A DNA stretch of 38,866 nucleotides from an uncultured Clostridia bacterium (GCA_947589395.1 CANQAA010000005.1:1-38866); one strand, 5' to 3'. Counted from the first letter of the stretch, positions 8,729-17,192 are shown. The notes: a model not told the origin generated them from the letters alone. Translations and numbers: made by a program.

Positions 8729-10795
8729 TTACTTCTTGTTTGCCTCTTCCTCGCGCTTCTTTGCGTCGGCGATGATCTTGTCGTTGTTGCTTGCGGGGAC
8801 TTCCTCGTAGCGCACGAGACGCATCTCGAACTTTCCTCTGCCCTGAGTCATCGAGCGAAGGTCGGTCGCATAGCGGAACATTTCCGCCTGAGGAACTTCA
8901 GCCGTGATGACCTGTTTGCCGCCAGCGGCGACGTCCGTGCCGAGAATTCTGCCGCGACGCTTGTTCATGTCGCCGAGAATGTCGCCCAAGAAGTCGTCCG
9001 GAACTGTTATCTTTGCTTCCATGATGGGCTCGAGGAAGCAGGGGGAAGCCTTCGGGATCGCCGCGTCATAAGCAAGTTTTGCGGCTGTTACAAACGCGAT
9101 TTCCTTGCTGTCCACAGGGTGGGACTTGCCGTCGTCAAGCGTTGCCTTGAGGTTGACCATAGGATATCCCGCGAGAGTGCCGTGCTTTATCGCCTCTCTC
9201 AAGCCCTTTTCGACTGCGGGAATGAACTGACGGGGAACTGCGCCGCCGACGACCGCGTCCACAAACTCGAACACTCCGTCCTCCGCGCCCGGCTCAAATT
9301 GAATGAACACGTCGCCAAACTGTCCTGCGCCGCCGGATTGCTTTTTGTGTCTGCCCTCTTCGCGCGCGGACTTTCTGATGGTCTCTCTGTATGCGACTCT
9401 CGGTTCTTGCCAAGTGATGTCGATGCCGAGCTTTGATTTGACTCGCTTGCACATGATGTCAAGTTGCGCCTCGCCCAAACCGCTGATGAGCACGTCGCCT
9501 GTTTCGATGTTCTTTTCGACCTTGAAGGTTGCGTCCTCTTCCTGCATCTTGATGAGTCCCTGAATTGCTTTTTCCTCGTCCTTGAGCGCCTTGACGGCGT
9601 AAGAGATGACGGGCTTGGGGAAATCTATCTTTTCAAACTCGATCTTGTTGTCCGCTGCGGCGAGAGTGTCGTTTGTGTTGGTGTAAACGAGCTTTGCGAC
9701 CGCGCCGATGTCGCCCGCCATGAGCGCGTCGACGGGCTCTTGCTTTTTGCCCTTGAGGACGTAAAGCGTGCCTATCTTTTCGGGCTTGCCGACGCTCGTG
9801 TTATACACGGAGTCGCCGCTTGTTATCTTGCCCTGCATGACCTTGAATATGAGAAGTTTGCCGACGTACGGGTCAACAATTGACTTGAACACCTGCGCGC
9901 TGAAGGGAGCTTTGCTGTCCACAGCGATCTGCTTGACCTCTCCGCCCACAGTCGCGGGGATCTTGTGCGCGCGATCGGGATGAGGCATGAGATCGACGAG
10001 GTTGTCCATGAGACGAACGACGCCCTTTGAAGTGAGCGCGTTGCCCGCCATGAGGGGAACGAAGATGTCGTCCGCAATTGCTGCGTGCAAGCCCTTTTGG
10101 ATCTCCTCTTCTGTGAACGCTTCGCCGTCGAAGAACTTCATCATGAGGTCCTCGTCAGTCTCGGCGATCATTTCCATGAGCTTGCCGTTGTACTCCGCAA
10201 GTTTGTCTTTGAGGTTTGCGGGAGTGGGGATCTCCTTGCCGTTAAGGTCAAAGGATTTGCCGCTGAGCACCGCCACGCAGCCCACCATTTTGCCGCCTTC
10301 CATAATGGGCAGCTCAATGGGAACGACATTGCGATATTTTGCCATGATGGCGTCCGCCGTGCCTTGAAAATCCGAATTTTCTTTGTCGACCGCATTGACA
10401 AAGATGAATGCGGGAGTCTTTTTCTCCGCGCAGAGCTCGAGAGCCTTTTCCGTGCCGACGGAAAGCGATCCGGACGCGCTCGTCACGACAACGGCGCTGT
10501 CTGCGGCATGAAGCGCCGCGACCATCTCGCCCTCAAAGTCGAAAAAGCCGGGAACGTCGAGAATGTTGATCTTCACGTTTCTGTGCAGAGCGTAGCCGAG
10601 CGCCATAGAGATGGATATCTTGCGCTTGATCTCTTCGTCGTCAAAGTCCATTGTGGACGAGCCGTCGTCGACTTTGCCGAGTCGGTCGATGGTTTTGGTT
10701 GCGAACATCATAGCTTCGGCGAGAGAAGTTTTGCCCTCGCCCGAGTGACCGATAAGCGCAACGTTGCGAATAAATTCGGTATCGAAGATCTTCAT
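8729..10795 (-). CDS. Elongation factor G-like translational GTPase (EF-G2 type)
   Basis: A 688-residue GTPase with EF-G domain order: G domain (1 to about 270), beta-barrel domain II, then domains III-V with GLGEAQLDIMCKRVKSK and a C-terminal MTQGRGKFEMRLVRYEEVP. It belongs to the EF-G-like paralogues rather than canonical FusA. The P-loop is GHSGEGKT (16-23). The G3 element is DVPGFFDFEGEM, with Phe84 where EF-G has the catalytic histidine. The G4 element is NAVD (134-137) instead of NKxD. A GAGG site lies 7 bases before the ATG. It stands alone, away from the ribosomal-protein operons that usually hold fusA. Its precise job, such as an alternative elongation or recycling step, cannot be read from the sequence. 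Confidence 0.88.
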   Translation of the reverse strand: MKIFDTEFIRNVALIGHSGEGKTSLAEAMMFATKTIDRLGKVDDGSSTMDFDDEEIKRKISISMALGYALHRNVKINILDVPGFFDFEGEMVAALHAADSAVVVTSASGSLSVGTEKALELCAEKKTPAFIFVNAVDKENSDFQGTADAIMAKYRNVVPIELPIMEGGKMVGCVAVLSGKSFDLNGKEIPTPANLKDKLAEYNGKLMEMIAETDEDLMMKFFDGEAFTEEEIQKGLHAAIADDIFVPLMAGNALTSKGVVRLMDNLVDLMPHPDRAHKIPATVGGEVKQIAVDSKAPFSAQVFKSIVDPYVGKLLIFKVMQGKITSGDSVYNTSVGKPEKIGTLYVLKGKKQEPVDALMAGDIGAVAKLVYTNTNDTLAAADNKIEFEKIDFPKPVISYAVKALKDEEKAIQGLIKMQEEDATFKVEKNIETGDVLISGLGEAQLDIMCKRVKSKLGIDITWQEPRVAYRETIRKSAREEGRHKKQSGGAGQFGDVFIQFEPGAEDGVFEFVDAVVGGAVPRQFIPAVEKGLREAIKHGTLAGYPMVNLKATLDDGKSHPVDSKEIAFVTAAKLAYDAAIPKASPCFLEPIMEAKITVPDDFLGDILGDMNKRRGRILGTDVAAGGKQVITAEVPQAEMFRYATDLRSMTQGRGKFEMRLVRYEEVPASNNDKIIADAKKREEEANKK

Positions 10796-11071
10796 AAATA
10801 AACCTCAAATCAATATTAAAGTGATAATAAAATTTTATAATATATTTTAAGAAATTTCAACTGTTTTTAAGCGCAAATTTGTAAGCGAAAATTTTACATA
10901 CCCAAAATTTCGAATTTAATCCAATTAGATTGCCGCATAATTGTTTTCGACACAGAAAACGGCAGGAAAAGTTATGTTCGATTAGATATACGATTTTTGA
11001 GTTAGTGCTAAATTTCGGGGCAAATTTTAACAGAATATTCCAAACGGCGAGCCTCGCGCATATTATGATAT
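10796..11071. promoter_or_regulatory. AT-rich divergent promoter region between the EF-G-like gene and murI
   Basis: The 276 bases between the two divergent genes contain several TATAAT-like boxes leftward (for example near 10825-10850), none with a convincing -35 at 16-18 bases. Rightward, TATTAT (11061-11066) ends 5 bases before the murI ATG and TTCCAA (11038-11043) lies 17 bases upstream of it. No other gene or strong hairpin was seen. Confidence 0.4.
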
Positions 11072-11767
11072 ATGACGATCGGAATATTCGACAGCGGCAT
11101 AGGCGGCTTGACCACTTTGAAGCTCATTCTCGACAAATTTTCGGGCAACGACGCGCTCTATTTTGCGGACAACGCTCATCACCCTCTCGGGGTCAAAAGC
11201 GACGAGGAACTAACAATGATCGTGAAAAGCGGCATAAACTTTTTGAAGGACAACTCGGATATAGTCGTGCTTGCGTGCAACACCGCCTCCACTCTCAAAA
11301 ATTTGCCCGACGTCAAACGGCTCGTCCCGCCGTATGTCGACGGCGCGCTCGTCCTGGCGACGGAAGGAACTTTGAGGCGGCTGAGCTTTGACTCTCCCAT
11401 AAAGTGCGCGCACACGCCCGAACTCGCCACTCTCGTCGAAGAGGCGGCAGATCTTTGCTACGAGCAAAAGTCGACAAAATATTTCGATTATCTAAAGGGC
11501 TATCTTGAGCTTAAACTTTCAAAATTCAAAAACTTGCGCGATATAGTTTTGGGCTGCTCGCACTACCTATATCTCAAGCGGCAGATCGTTGATATTTTGG
11601 GCGAAGTCAACCTCTTTGACGGCAACGAAAAGTTGCTTGGCGACTTGTCAAAGACCCTCTCGCCCGTCACGGGACGGCTCGGCAAGATCTCGTTCGCCTT
11701 CAGTGGCAAAAACGAGAGCAAAAAGTACGCCTATCTTTTGACAAAGCTCCTGAACGACGAAATTTAG
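11072..11767 (+). CDS. murI: Glutamate racemase
   Basis: Converts L- to D-glutamate for peptidoglycan in the cytoplasm, using two cysteines as acid/base pair. Both are visible: Cys69 in ACNTAS and Cys162 in GCSHYLYLK. The start IGIFDSGIGGLT carries the family Asp-Ser pair (Asp7, Ser8). At 231 residues it is some 30 shorter than typical enzymes. The usual GDTARxPYG segment is altered to ADNAHHPLG, so the active-site rim may differ. No ribosome-binding site precedes the ATG and a TATTAT box ends 5 bases upstream, so translation may be leaderless. It converges on gpr with a 9-base gap and no terminator. Confidence 0.92.
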   Translation: MTIGIFDSGIGGLTTLKLILDKFSGNDALYFADNAHHPLGVKSDEELTMIVKSGINFLKDNSDIVVLACNTASTLKNLPDVKRLVPPYVDGALVLATEGTLRRLSFDSPIKCAHTPELATLVEEAADLCYEQKSTKYFDYLKGYLELKLSKFKNLRDIVLGCSHYLYLKRQIVDILGEVNLFDGNEKLLGDLSKTLSPVTGRLGKISFAFSGKNESKKYAYLLTKLLNDEI

Positions 11768-11776
11768 CCGAAATAA

Positions 11777-12634
11777 TCAGTTCAGCGCGAGGTTTATCGC
11801 GTTTGAAATTATCTCCGCGCTGTAGTTCACCATAAATTGAATGTCCTTTGGCGACACGACGAGGTTTGAGACGTTCTTCTCGCTCATGAGGTTTCTGAGA
11901 GTATATTCGTCTATAGACTCTCCCACACTCGATGCGTACTCCTTGATGAGCCCATAAAGCGCGGTTCGCATGGAGAGCATGAGGGGCACGCCGATCGCAA
12001 GCGTGTTGAAGCCGAGCACGCTCGCGTTTATCTTCTCCTTGTCCTGTCCGACCCCGCTTCCCGGAGCTATTCCCGCCGTCGAGATCTGAAAGGACGCGCC
12101 CACTCTTTGCACGGAGCTCGTTGCCAAGCTGTCCACCAAAATGACGTAGGATGGCTTGATCTTTTCCGCTACAGCCTGAGCGAGCAAGGCGGACTGCACG
12201 CCCGTCGTCCCCAAAACTCCCGTAGAAAACGCGCACACGCTCTGCCTCGTCCCGTCCGCGAGCGAGGAGGTGACTTGCACTCCATCGAGAGTCCGCTCCC
12301 CGAGCGCGTCCGCGATTATCTCGCCGTTGCCAAGCCCGATGACGAGCACGGGCGAGCTCTTTTTCAGCCTCCCCATCACGCTTGAAAGACTCTCGGCGAT
12401 ACGCCTTGACATAGCCCGCCTGACGTACGCGTTTTTCAAACTCTCCTTTTCGCAATCGTAGGTTATATACACCCCGCGCTCGCGATTTATGCGCTTTGCA
12501 AGGTCGTTGTTTTTGACGTTCAAGACGCGCTGAACAATCCCGCAGGAGAAGCGCTTTTCGCTCGTCAAGCCCTCAAAGGACGCGTCGAGGGCGCTCTCTA
12601 TCGCCATATCGGACACGAAATATTCGAAATTCAT
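11777..12634 (-). CDS. gpr: GPR spore germination endopeptidase
   Basis: The protease that degrades small acid-soluble spore proteins when spores germinate. It is made in the forespore as a zymogen. The 285 residues carry the family landmarks: VSDMAIESA near the start, VIGLGNGEIIADALGER, VQVTSSL, VDSLATSSVQRVGASFQIS and GIAPGSGVGQDKEKIN, then GVPLMLSM. The frame is open further upstream, but that would overlap rpsT and adds unrelated residues; the ATG at 12632-12634 puts the conserved region at the right distance from the start. It is direct evidence that the organism comes from a spore-forming lineage. A sporulation-type promoter lies immediately upstream and there is no Shine-Dalgarno site. 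Confidence 0.95.
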   Translation of the reverse strand: MNFEYFVSDMAIESALDASFEGLTSEKRFSCGIVQRVLNVKNNDLAKRINRERGVYITYDCEKESLKNAYVRRAMSRRIAESLSSVMGRLKKSSPVLVIGLGNGEIIADALGERTLDGVQVTSSLADGTRQSVCAFSTGVLGTTGVQSALLAQAVAEKIKPSYVILVDSLATSSVQRVGASFQISTAGIAPGSGVGQDKEKINASVLGFNTLAIGVPLMLSMRTALYGLIKEYASSVGESIDEYTLRNLMSEKNVSNLVVSPKDIQFMVNYSAEIISNAINLALN

Positions 12635-12639
12635 ACAGA

Positions 12640-12668
12640 TAATATGCATATAATTAAAAAATAAATGC
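12640..12668 (-). promoter_or_regulatory. Candidate sigma-G (forespore) promoter of gpr
   Basis: Read leftward, GCATT (12664-12668) and CATATTA (12640-12646) are 17 bases apart. The -10 fits the sigma-G pattern CATnnTA and the -35 fits GnATA with one mismatch. In Bacillus gpr is transcribed by forespore sigma factors. The -10 ends 5 bases before the ATG. Confidence 0.55.
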
Positions 12669-12676
12669 GAAAACGG

Positions 12677-12705
12677 TTGCAAGTTTTTCAAGATTATGCT
12701 AAGAT
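12677..12705 (+). promoter_or_regulatory. Sigma-A promoter of rpsT
   Basis: TTGCAA (12677-12682) and TAAGAT (12700-12705) are 17 bases apart, about 40 bases before the rpsT start, back to back with the gpr promoter. Confidence 0.65.
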
Positions 12706-12744
12706 AGTAAAGATTTTGAAGACACAAAAATCGAGGAGTACAAA

Positions 12745-13017
12745 ATGCCAAATATAAAGTCAGCAAAAAAGAGAGTTATCACCTCTGAAAAGAAGAATGA
12801 AATCAACACAGCCAAAAAGTCGCGCGTCAAAACCGCGATCAAAAAGTTCAACGCCGCCGTTGAGGACGGCAACGTTGCTCTTGCCGAGCAGCTCCTTCCC
12901 GAGACCATGTCGGTCATTGATTGCGCAATGAAGGACGGCATCTTCAAGCCCAACACGGCTGCAAGAAAAAAGGCGACCATCTGCCGCAGTCTTGACGCGT
13001 TGAAGGCTTCAAAGTAA
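12745..13017 (+). CDS. rpsT: 30S ribosomal protein S20
   Basis: A 90-residue lysine-rich helical protein that binds 16S rRNA early in small-subunit assembly. The start MPNIKSAKKRVITSEKKNE, the central SRVKTAIKKFNAAVE and the end PNTAARKKATICRSLDALK are typical of S20, as is the length. GAGGAG lies 6 bases before the ATG. It stands alone between its own promoter and a strong terminator, as in many Firmicutes, and is divergent from gpr. Confidence 0.98.
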   Translation: MPNIKSAKKRVITSEKKNEINTAKKSRVKTAIKKFNAAVEDGNVALAEQLLPETMSVIDCAMKDGIFKPNTAARKKATICRSLDALKASK

Positions 13018-13038
13018 GCCGTTTTTGCAATAAACAAC

Positions 13039-13067
13039 AAAGACTAACGAGCTTTCGTTAGTCTTTT
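13039..13067 (+). terminator. Terminator of rpsT
   Basis: AAAGACTAACGA (13039-13050) pairs with TCGTTAGTCTTT (13055-13066) around loop GCTT, followed by T residues. Confidence 0.85.
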
Positions 13068-13352
13068 CTACTACCCTTTTTTATTTTTCACCCGATACGC
13101 TTGCAGGTTTGAAATTCACATTTACGTTTGAAATTTTGCGGATTTAACGTGGCAATTCGCACTTCGCCGCTTGCAATTCGCTTTTTGCTTTTTATCGTTT
13201 GAAATGCGCGTTTGCATTTAGCATTTTTACGCTTCGTTTGTATGCTTTTTGCTCTTTATAGGGCGAAGTCTCGCTTTACGCTTTGCTTCTTTAGCGAAGA
13301 TCGCTCTTTAGCGTTACGCCTTTTGGTTTTGCGCAAGGAGTATGATGACTTA
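13068..13352. other. Gene-free stretch of scrambled GCTTT/TTTAGCG-like motifs
   Basis: The 285 bases between the rpsT terminator and the protease stop are T-rich on this strand and made of many short variants of CGCTTT, GCATTT and TTTAGCG, with small stems such as AGCGA-AGA-TCGCT near 13297. No convincing gene, promoter or terminator was recognised. Confidence 0.35.
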
Positions 13353-15149
13353 TCAATATCTTGCGCGGCGAACGATGAGGACAATGACGACGATGACAAG
13401 CGCCGTCCCGAGCGCTGCGCCCGCCACGCCCGCGACGATGGTGATGAGCTTTGTTTGCTCGCTCTTTTCGCTTCTCAACTCAATTTTCAGTTCCTTTGTG
13501 AACACGTCGTCGGCAAACTCGCCCTTGATGACGTATGTGCCGTTCTCGGTGGGACAAAACTCAAACGTGCTGCCCACCTGCTTTGTGAACTTGCCGTTGA
13601 CGTACCAATCTATCTTTTCAAGTCGCGCGGGATCGAAGTAGTCCGCGTTCAAGATCGTCAGCGTATATTTGCCGCCCACGACGATATTGGGCACATACGG
13701 CTTGCCGTTTTCGTCGACGAAGGCGAGCTGCATGTTGGCAACGACCTCTCTTGTGAGCTTTTTGTATCCGACCGTAACGGTTACGAACTGCTCCACAAAC
13801 TTCGTGCCGTCCGACGCCGTCCATCTTGCAAGCAGAATGTGAGTTGAAACTTCATTTTTTGGGATGTACGAAAACTCGTAGCCCTCCCCTATCTTCTCGT
13901 CCTTTTCAAACCACTCGACGCTCCCCGCCTGTTTCAGATCCGCAGGCGAAATGTTGAAGGATAGCTTGACCGAGCTCACGCTCCCCGCCTCTTGCGAAAG
14001 GTTGCCGTTCGCCCCGATCGAGGAGTTGATGCCGTCGACGTCCATCACGAGTTTGACGAGGTCCAGCGCATTGAGTTTGTATGTTTTCTCGCCCGACTGC
14101 TTCTCTATCGTCCTTGTGTGCGCCGCAACGAGCCTCGCTCTTGCCTCTTGAGAGGCGCAAACTCCGCTTTCCGCTCTCATTTTCAAAGTGATGAGCGCCG
14201 CCGCAAACGACACGACGGGAGCCGCCATAGACGTGCCGGACATGAGCTGATACACGTCCCCGCTTCCCTTTGCGCTATAAATGTTGCTGCCGGGAGCGGC
14301 AAGCTCGTAGAGGTCGCCGAAGCTCGAAGTCGAGGCGAGGTTGTAGCCTTCGGCGTAGTTCATAACTCCCACGACGTTTTTTGACGCTGCAGGATAGACG
14401 GGAGTGCTCGCGCTGTCCGCCTTGTGATTGCCTGCCGCCGCGACGAACACCGCCTTGTTTGCCATATCCGCCGTCACGAAGTTGAAGGCTTCGCCGTCGC
14501 TGCCGGACGCTTCAAAGGACATATTGACGACGTCCGCGCCGTTCTTAAGGGCGAAATTCACCGCCTCTTTGACGTCCTTGATCGCAAAACTCGCGCCGTC
14601 CTTCGTGTTTTTGGCGGCTTTGATGGGCATGATCTTGATGTATTTTTCAAGGTCGAGCATGTGAATGAGCTCTGCAACTATTCCCGCGACGTGCGTGCCG
14701 TGACGATTGTCCACGTCGTCCGTGACGTTTGGCGTGCTCGAAGTCTCGTCCGTCCTCATGCCGACTGTGTTCTGGCATATGACGTTGTCGTTTGAGTCCT
14801 TCAAGAGCACATCGTAGTTCCCCTCCCCGTATGCGCCCGAAAAGAGGTTGTTTTGAGAAATTATGCCGGAGTCTATCACCGCGACGACGATCGGGTCGGA
14901 GGCGATCTCTTGCATATGCGAAAAGTCCGACGAAGTTTTCCAATCCTCAACGATGTCTTTCACCGCGTCGATGTTGAGATATTCCTCCGTCGTCCACCAA
15001 TCCTTGCCGCCTTTTGCAAGCTCCTCCTCAAATTGGGGTGGCAAAAGAGCCTGCGCCGTGAGTTCGGCAGGCAAAGCAAGCATTGCGAAAACGAATATCG
15101 CAAAAAACGCTATGCAAGCTATGCAAATTTTTTGAAAAGCTCTTTTCAT
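13353..15149 (-). CDS. Secreted, membrane-anchored subtilisin-like serine protease (S8 family)
   Basis: A 598-residue protein with an N-terminal signal sequence (about 1-33), an S8 domain with a complete catalytic set (Asp93 in VAVIDSGI, His150 in DNRHGTHVAGIVAE, oxyanion Asn241 in AAAGN, Ser307 in MSGTSMAAP), about 220 residues of beta-rich, probably Ig-like modules (SVEWFEKDEKI; KIDWYVNGK), and a C-terminal membrane helix (about 567-592) ending RRARY. The protease should face outside, held in the membrane by its tail. A prosegment would be the short region 34-85. A GAGGGAG site lies just before the ATG. It is a single-gene unit; its substrate is unknown. The tandem 20-bp repeats upstream may regulate it. 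Confidence 0.93.
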   Translation of the reverse strand: MKRAFQKICIACIAFFAIFVFAMLALPAELTAQALLPPQFEEELAKGGKDWWTTEEYLNIDAVKDIVEDWKTSSDFSHMQEIASDPIVVAVIDSGIISQNNLFSGAYGEGNYDVLLKDSNDNVICQNTVGMRTDETSSTPNVTDDVDNRHGTHVAGIVAELIHMLDLEKYIKIMPIKAAKNTKDGASFAIKDVKEAVNFALKNGADVVNMSFEASGSDGEAFNFVTADMANKAVFVAAAGNHKADSASTPVYPAASKNVVGVMNYAEGYNLASTSSFGDLYELAAPGSNIYSAKGSGDVYQLMSGTSMAAPVVSFAAALITLKMRAESGVCASQEARARLVAAHTRTIEKQSGEKTYKLNALDLVKLVMDVDGINSSIGANGNLSQEAGSVSSVKLSFNISPADLKQAGSVEWFEKDEKIGEGYEFSYIPKNEVSTHILLARWTASDGTKFVEQFVTVTVGYKKLTREVVANMQLAFVDENGKPYVPNIVVGGKYTLTILNADYFDPARLEKIDWYVNGKFTKQVGSTFEFCPTENGTYVIKGEFADDVFTKELKIELRSEKSEQTKLITIVAGVAGAALGTALVIVVIVLIVRRARY

Positions 15150-15569
15150 ACTCCCTCGAGGTTACAAGGATAGAATAATACAGAATTTGAAATTTGTACA
15201 CGATTTTTTTTGAAATTTCAAGGCGTAGACAAAAAAATAATACATCTGTGTTATTTTCATAGCGGCAAAATTCGCACTTGATAATACGCCGATTTTGAAA
15301 TTTTTGCTTGACTGTTTGCAATTTGCTTGACGGCTCAGCCAACTTGGCGCAAATTTCGCCGCATAACGAGAGTTTGCGCTCAGTATGCAGAATTTGCGCT
15401 TAAATTGCAGAGATTGCGCTTTAATATGCAGCGTTTGTGCTTAACTTGAAGAGGTTGCGCTACGATCTGAAAGCTGACATAACTTAAATTGGGTTATTGA
15501 CGAAAATTTTCGCCGTAAGCATGCGCTTTCTCAATATTCGGCTAAAACGCATTCTCCGGCTTGCCCGCT
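15150..15569. other. Regulatory-looking gap upstream of the S8 protease
   Basis: These 420 bases hold the protease promoter region (TATTAT box near 15175 leftward, no clear -35), a perfect palindrome TTGAAATTTCAA near 15210-15221, the 20-bp tandem repeats at 15373-15473 and a palindrome CGAAAATTTTCG near 15500-15511. No polymerase remnant or other coding region was seen. Confidence 0.4.
15373..15473. repeat. Five tandem 20-21 bp repeats
   Basis: Copies start at 15373, 15393, 15413, 15434 and 15454 (spacings 20, 20, 21, 20). The consensus is TTTGCGCTTAAATTGCAGAG and the copies differ at several positions. A weak sixth copy may precede at 15354. The spacing is about two turns of the DNA helix, so all copies would face the same side. 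Confidence 0.7.
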
Positions 15570-17141
15570 TTACGGCTTCAGTCTCACAAGTTCCCTTAAA
15601 AGATCCACGTTCGCCTCTACGTCGCTTAGCGCCCTGTGTGCTTCGGTGTGGCGGAATTTCATATCCTTTGCGATGCTCTCGAGGCGGAAGTTTGACCTGC
15701 CGGACATATACCGCCTTGCGAGCACGAGGGTGTCGATGAGTTCGTTGTCAAAGTAATAGCCAAGCGAATTTCCGACGCGTTTGATGATGGGAAAGTCAAA
15801 GTTTTCGATGTTGTGCCCCGCAAGGATCGCGCCCTCCGTAAACTTGAAAAAGTCCGGCAAGACCCTGTCGATGGACGGGGCGTCCTTGACCATATCGTTT
15901 GTGATGTGGTTGATCTCGGTCGCGTCGCGCGGGATGGGCTCTGAGGGCTTGACGAGCGCGGTGAACGTCTCAAATTCCACTCCGTCCACGAGCTTTATCG
16001 CGCCGATCTCGATTATCTCGGTGGTTGCCGCAAACTTCGAAGTGGTCTCGAGGTCGAAAACGACGACGGTCTTGCCCTTGAAAAACTTCTCCAACTTTTT
16101 GTCATCGTCGTCCACGAAGGCGCGAAGCTCGCTCATTCCCGTGTACTTTTCGGGGAAGATCGTCCTATACTCGCTCGGCGCGGGCTTTTGAATGACCGTA
16201 TGTATGCTTGAAAAGTCTATCTCGCATCTGAAAATCGCGTTGAGCATGTAGCTAAGTCCCCCCGTGTGCTGAGAGGTGGTCACTCTTCCCAAGCAGATAA
16301 CTTCGTCGCCGTCCTTCAACGCCTCGAGCGGCTTGACCTCCTCTACGGACGGGAATATGACGCTGTCGATAGACCCAGTCGTGTCGTTGAGCGAAAAGCG
16401 CACGAGCGGCTTCTTTTCGGGACCGCTCTTTTTGTCGTTTGGGTCGTACTTTTTGTTGTTGTACGTCAGCTTGGCTACGTTTGAAACCTTGCCGCACAAA
16501 ATTATGCCGTCGCCCTCCCCCTTGACGTCCACAATGTAGTTGGGAAGTTGGCTTATGGACTCTATCTTGCCGCGCGCGTACAGCTTTGAGAGCGGGCGGA
16601 CGTTGACGAGCCTCAATGAATCCGTACGCTTGACAGCCGTGTCGGGCATTGAAAAGTCCTCGTCCTTGATCTGAGTCTCGATGAGGCTGACCTTTGACGG
16701 CTCCGAAAAACTCCTCTCGAGCAAGTCCTCAAGGTCGTCGCAAAAGTTGCCGGACTCAAGCATCTTTATCGTCGCCGCGTCAAAGAAAAATTTCACCGAA
16801 ATTTGCTCGTCCACCGTGACTTTCATCGTGTCGTCCTTGACGCGCCTGAAAATCAGCTGATAATTTTTGTTGAGATACTCCAAAATTTTGTTGGAGACGA
16901 CGCCCGAGTCCGCATAGGTCTTTATGTATTGCACGCTGACTTTGACGCCGTTGAAAAGCCCGTCGAGCACGCTTTGCACCTCTTGCTTTTTTTTGTCGTC
17001 GAAGTCTTTTAGCTTGAACGCGCTGATGATAAAGCGCACGCAAAGCTCGTTCACGTCCTTATAATATATCGCGCTGTTGTACTTCAGCTCGGGAAACTTC
17101 CCGTTTGTGGCTTTGACAAATTCCTCAACAAATTTTACCAT
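15570..17141 (-). CDS. PolC-like DEDDh 3'-5' exonuclease with OB fold, lacking PHP and polymerase domains
   Basis: A 523-residue protein with an N-terminal alpha/beta region (1 to about 160), an OB-fold-like segment (about 211-312, GIILCGKVSNVAKL to GRVTTSQHTGGLSYML) and a C-terminal DEDDh exonuclease: Asp363 and Glu365 in VVFDLETTS, HNIENFD with Asp449, and His502/Asp507 in TEAHRALSDVEA. It ends directly after the exonuclease. This order matches the first third of PolC, the Gram-positive replicative polymerase, in which the exonuclease is inserted in a PHP domain before the polymerase. Here PHP and polymerase are absent. The gene is last in frr-uppS-cdsA-dxr-rseP-ispG, just where polC commonly sits. 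GAGG lies 4 bases before the ATG. It is probably a PolC derivative kept for proofreading or processing. Confidence 0.8.
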   Translation of the reverse strand: MVKFVEEFVKATNGKFPELKYNSAIYYKDVNELCVRFIISAFKLKDFDDKKKQEVQSVLDGLFNGVKVSVQYIKTYADSGVVSNKILEYLNKNYQLIFRRVKDDTMKVTVDEQISVKFFFDAATIKMLESGNFCDDLEDLLERSFSEPSKVSLIETQIKDEDFSMPDTAVKRTDSLRLVNVRPLSKLYARGKIESISQLPNYIVDVKGEGDGIILCGKVSNVAKLTYNNKKYDPNDKKSGPEKKPLVRFSLNDTTGSIDSVIFPSVEEVKPLEALKDGDEVICLGRVTTSQHTGGLSYMLNAIFRCEIDFSSIHTVIQKPAPSEYRTIFPEKYTGMSELRAFVDDDDKKLEKFFKGKTVVVFDLETTSKFAATTEIIEIGAIKLVDGVEFETFTALVKPSEPIPRDATEINHITNDMVKDAPSIDRVLPDFFKFTEGAILAGHNIENFDFPIIKRVGNSLGYYFDNELIDTLVLARRYMSGRSNFRLESIAKDMKFRHTEAHRALSDVEANVDLLRELVRLKP

Positions 17142-17192
17142 ATTTCCTCTGAGTTTTCTTGATTTCGGTCGTTTTTATAATACTTTTCACAA

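Noticed and set aside
12635-12766. Upstream extension of gpr overlapping rpsT
   Set aside because: It would place 44 unrelated residues before the conserved start and run through the rpsT promoter and first codons.
13212-13847. Rightward frame of about 211 codons over the 3' end of the S8 protease
   Set aside because: Half of it is antisense to the protease and half consists of scrambled GCTTT-like repeats.
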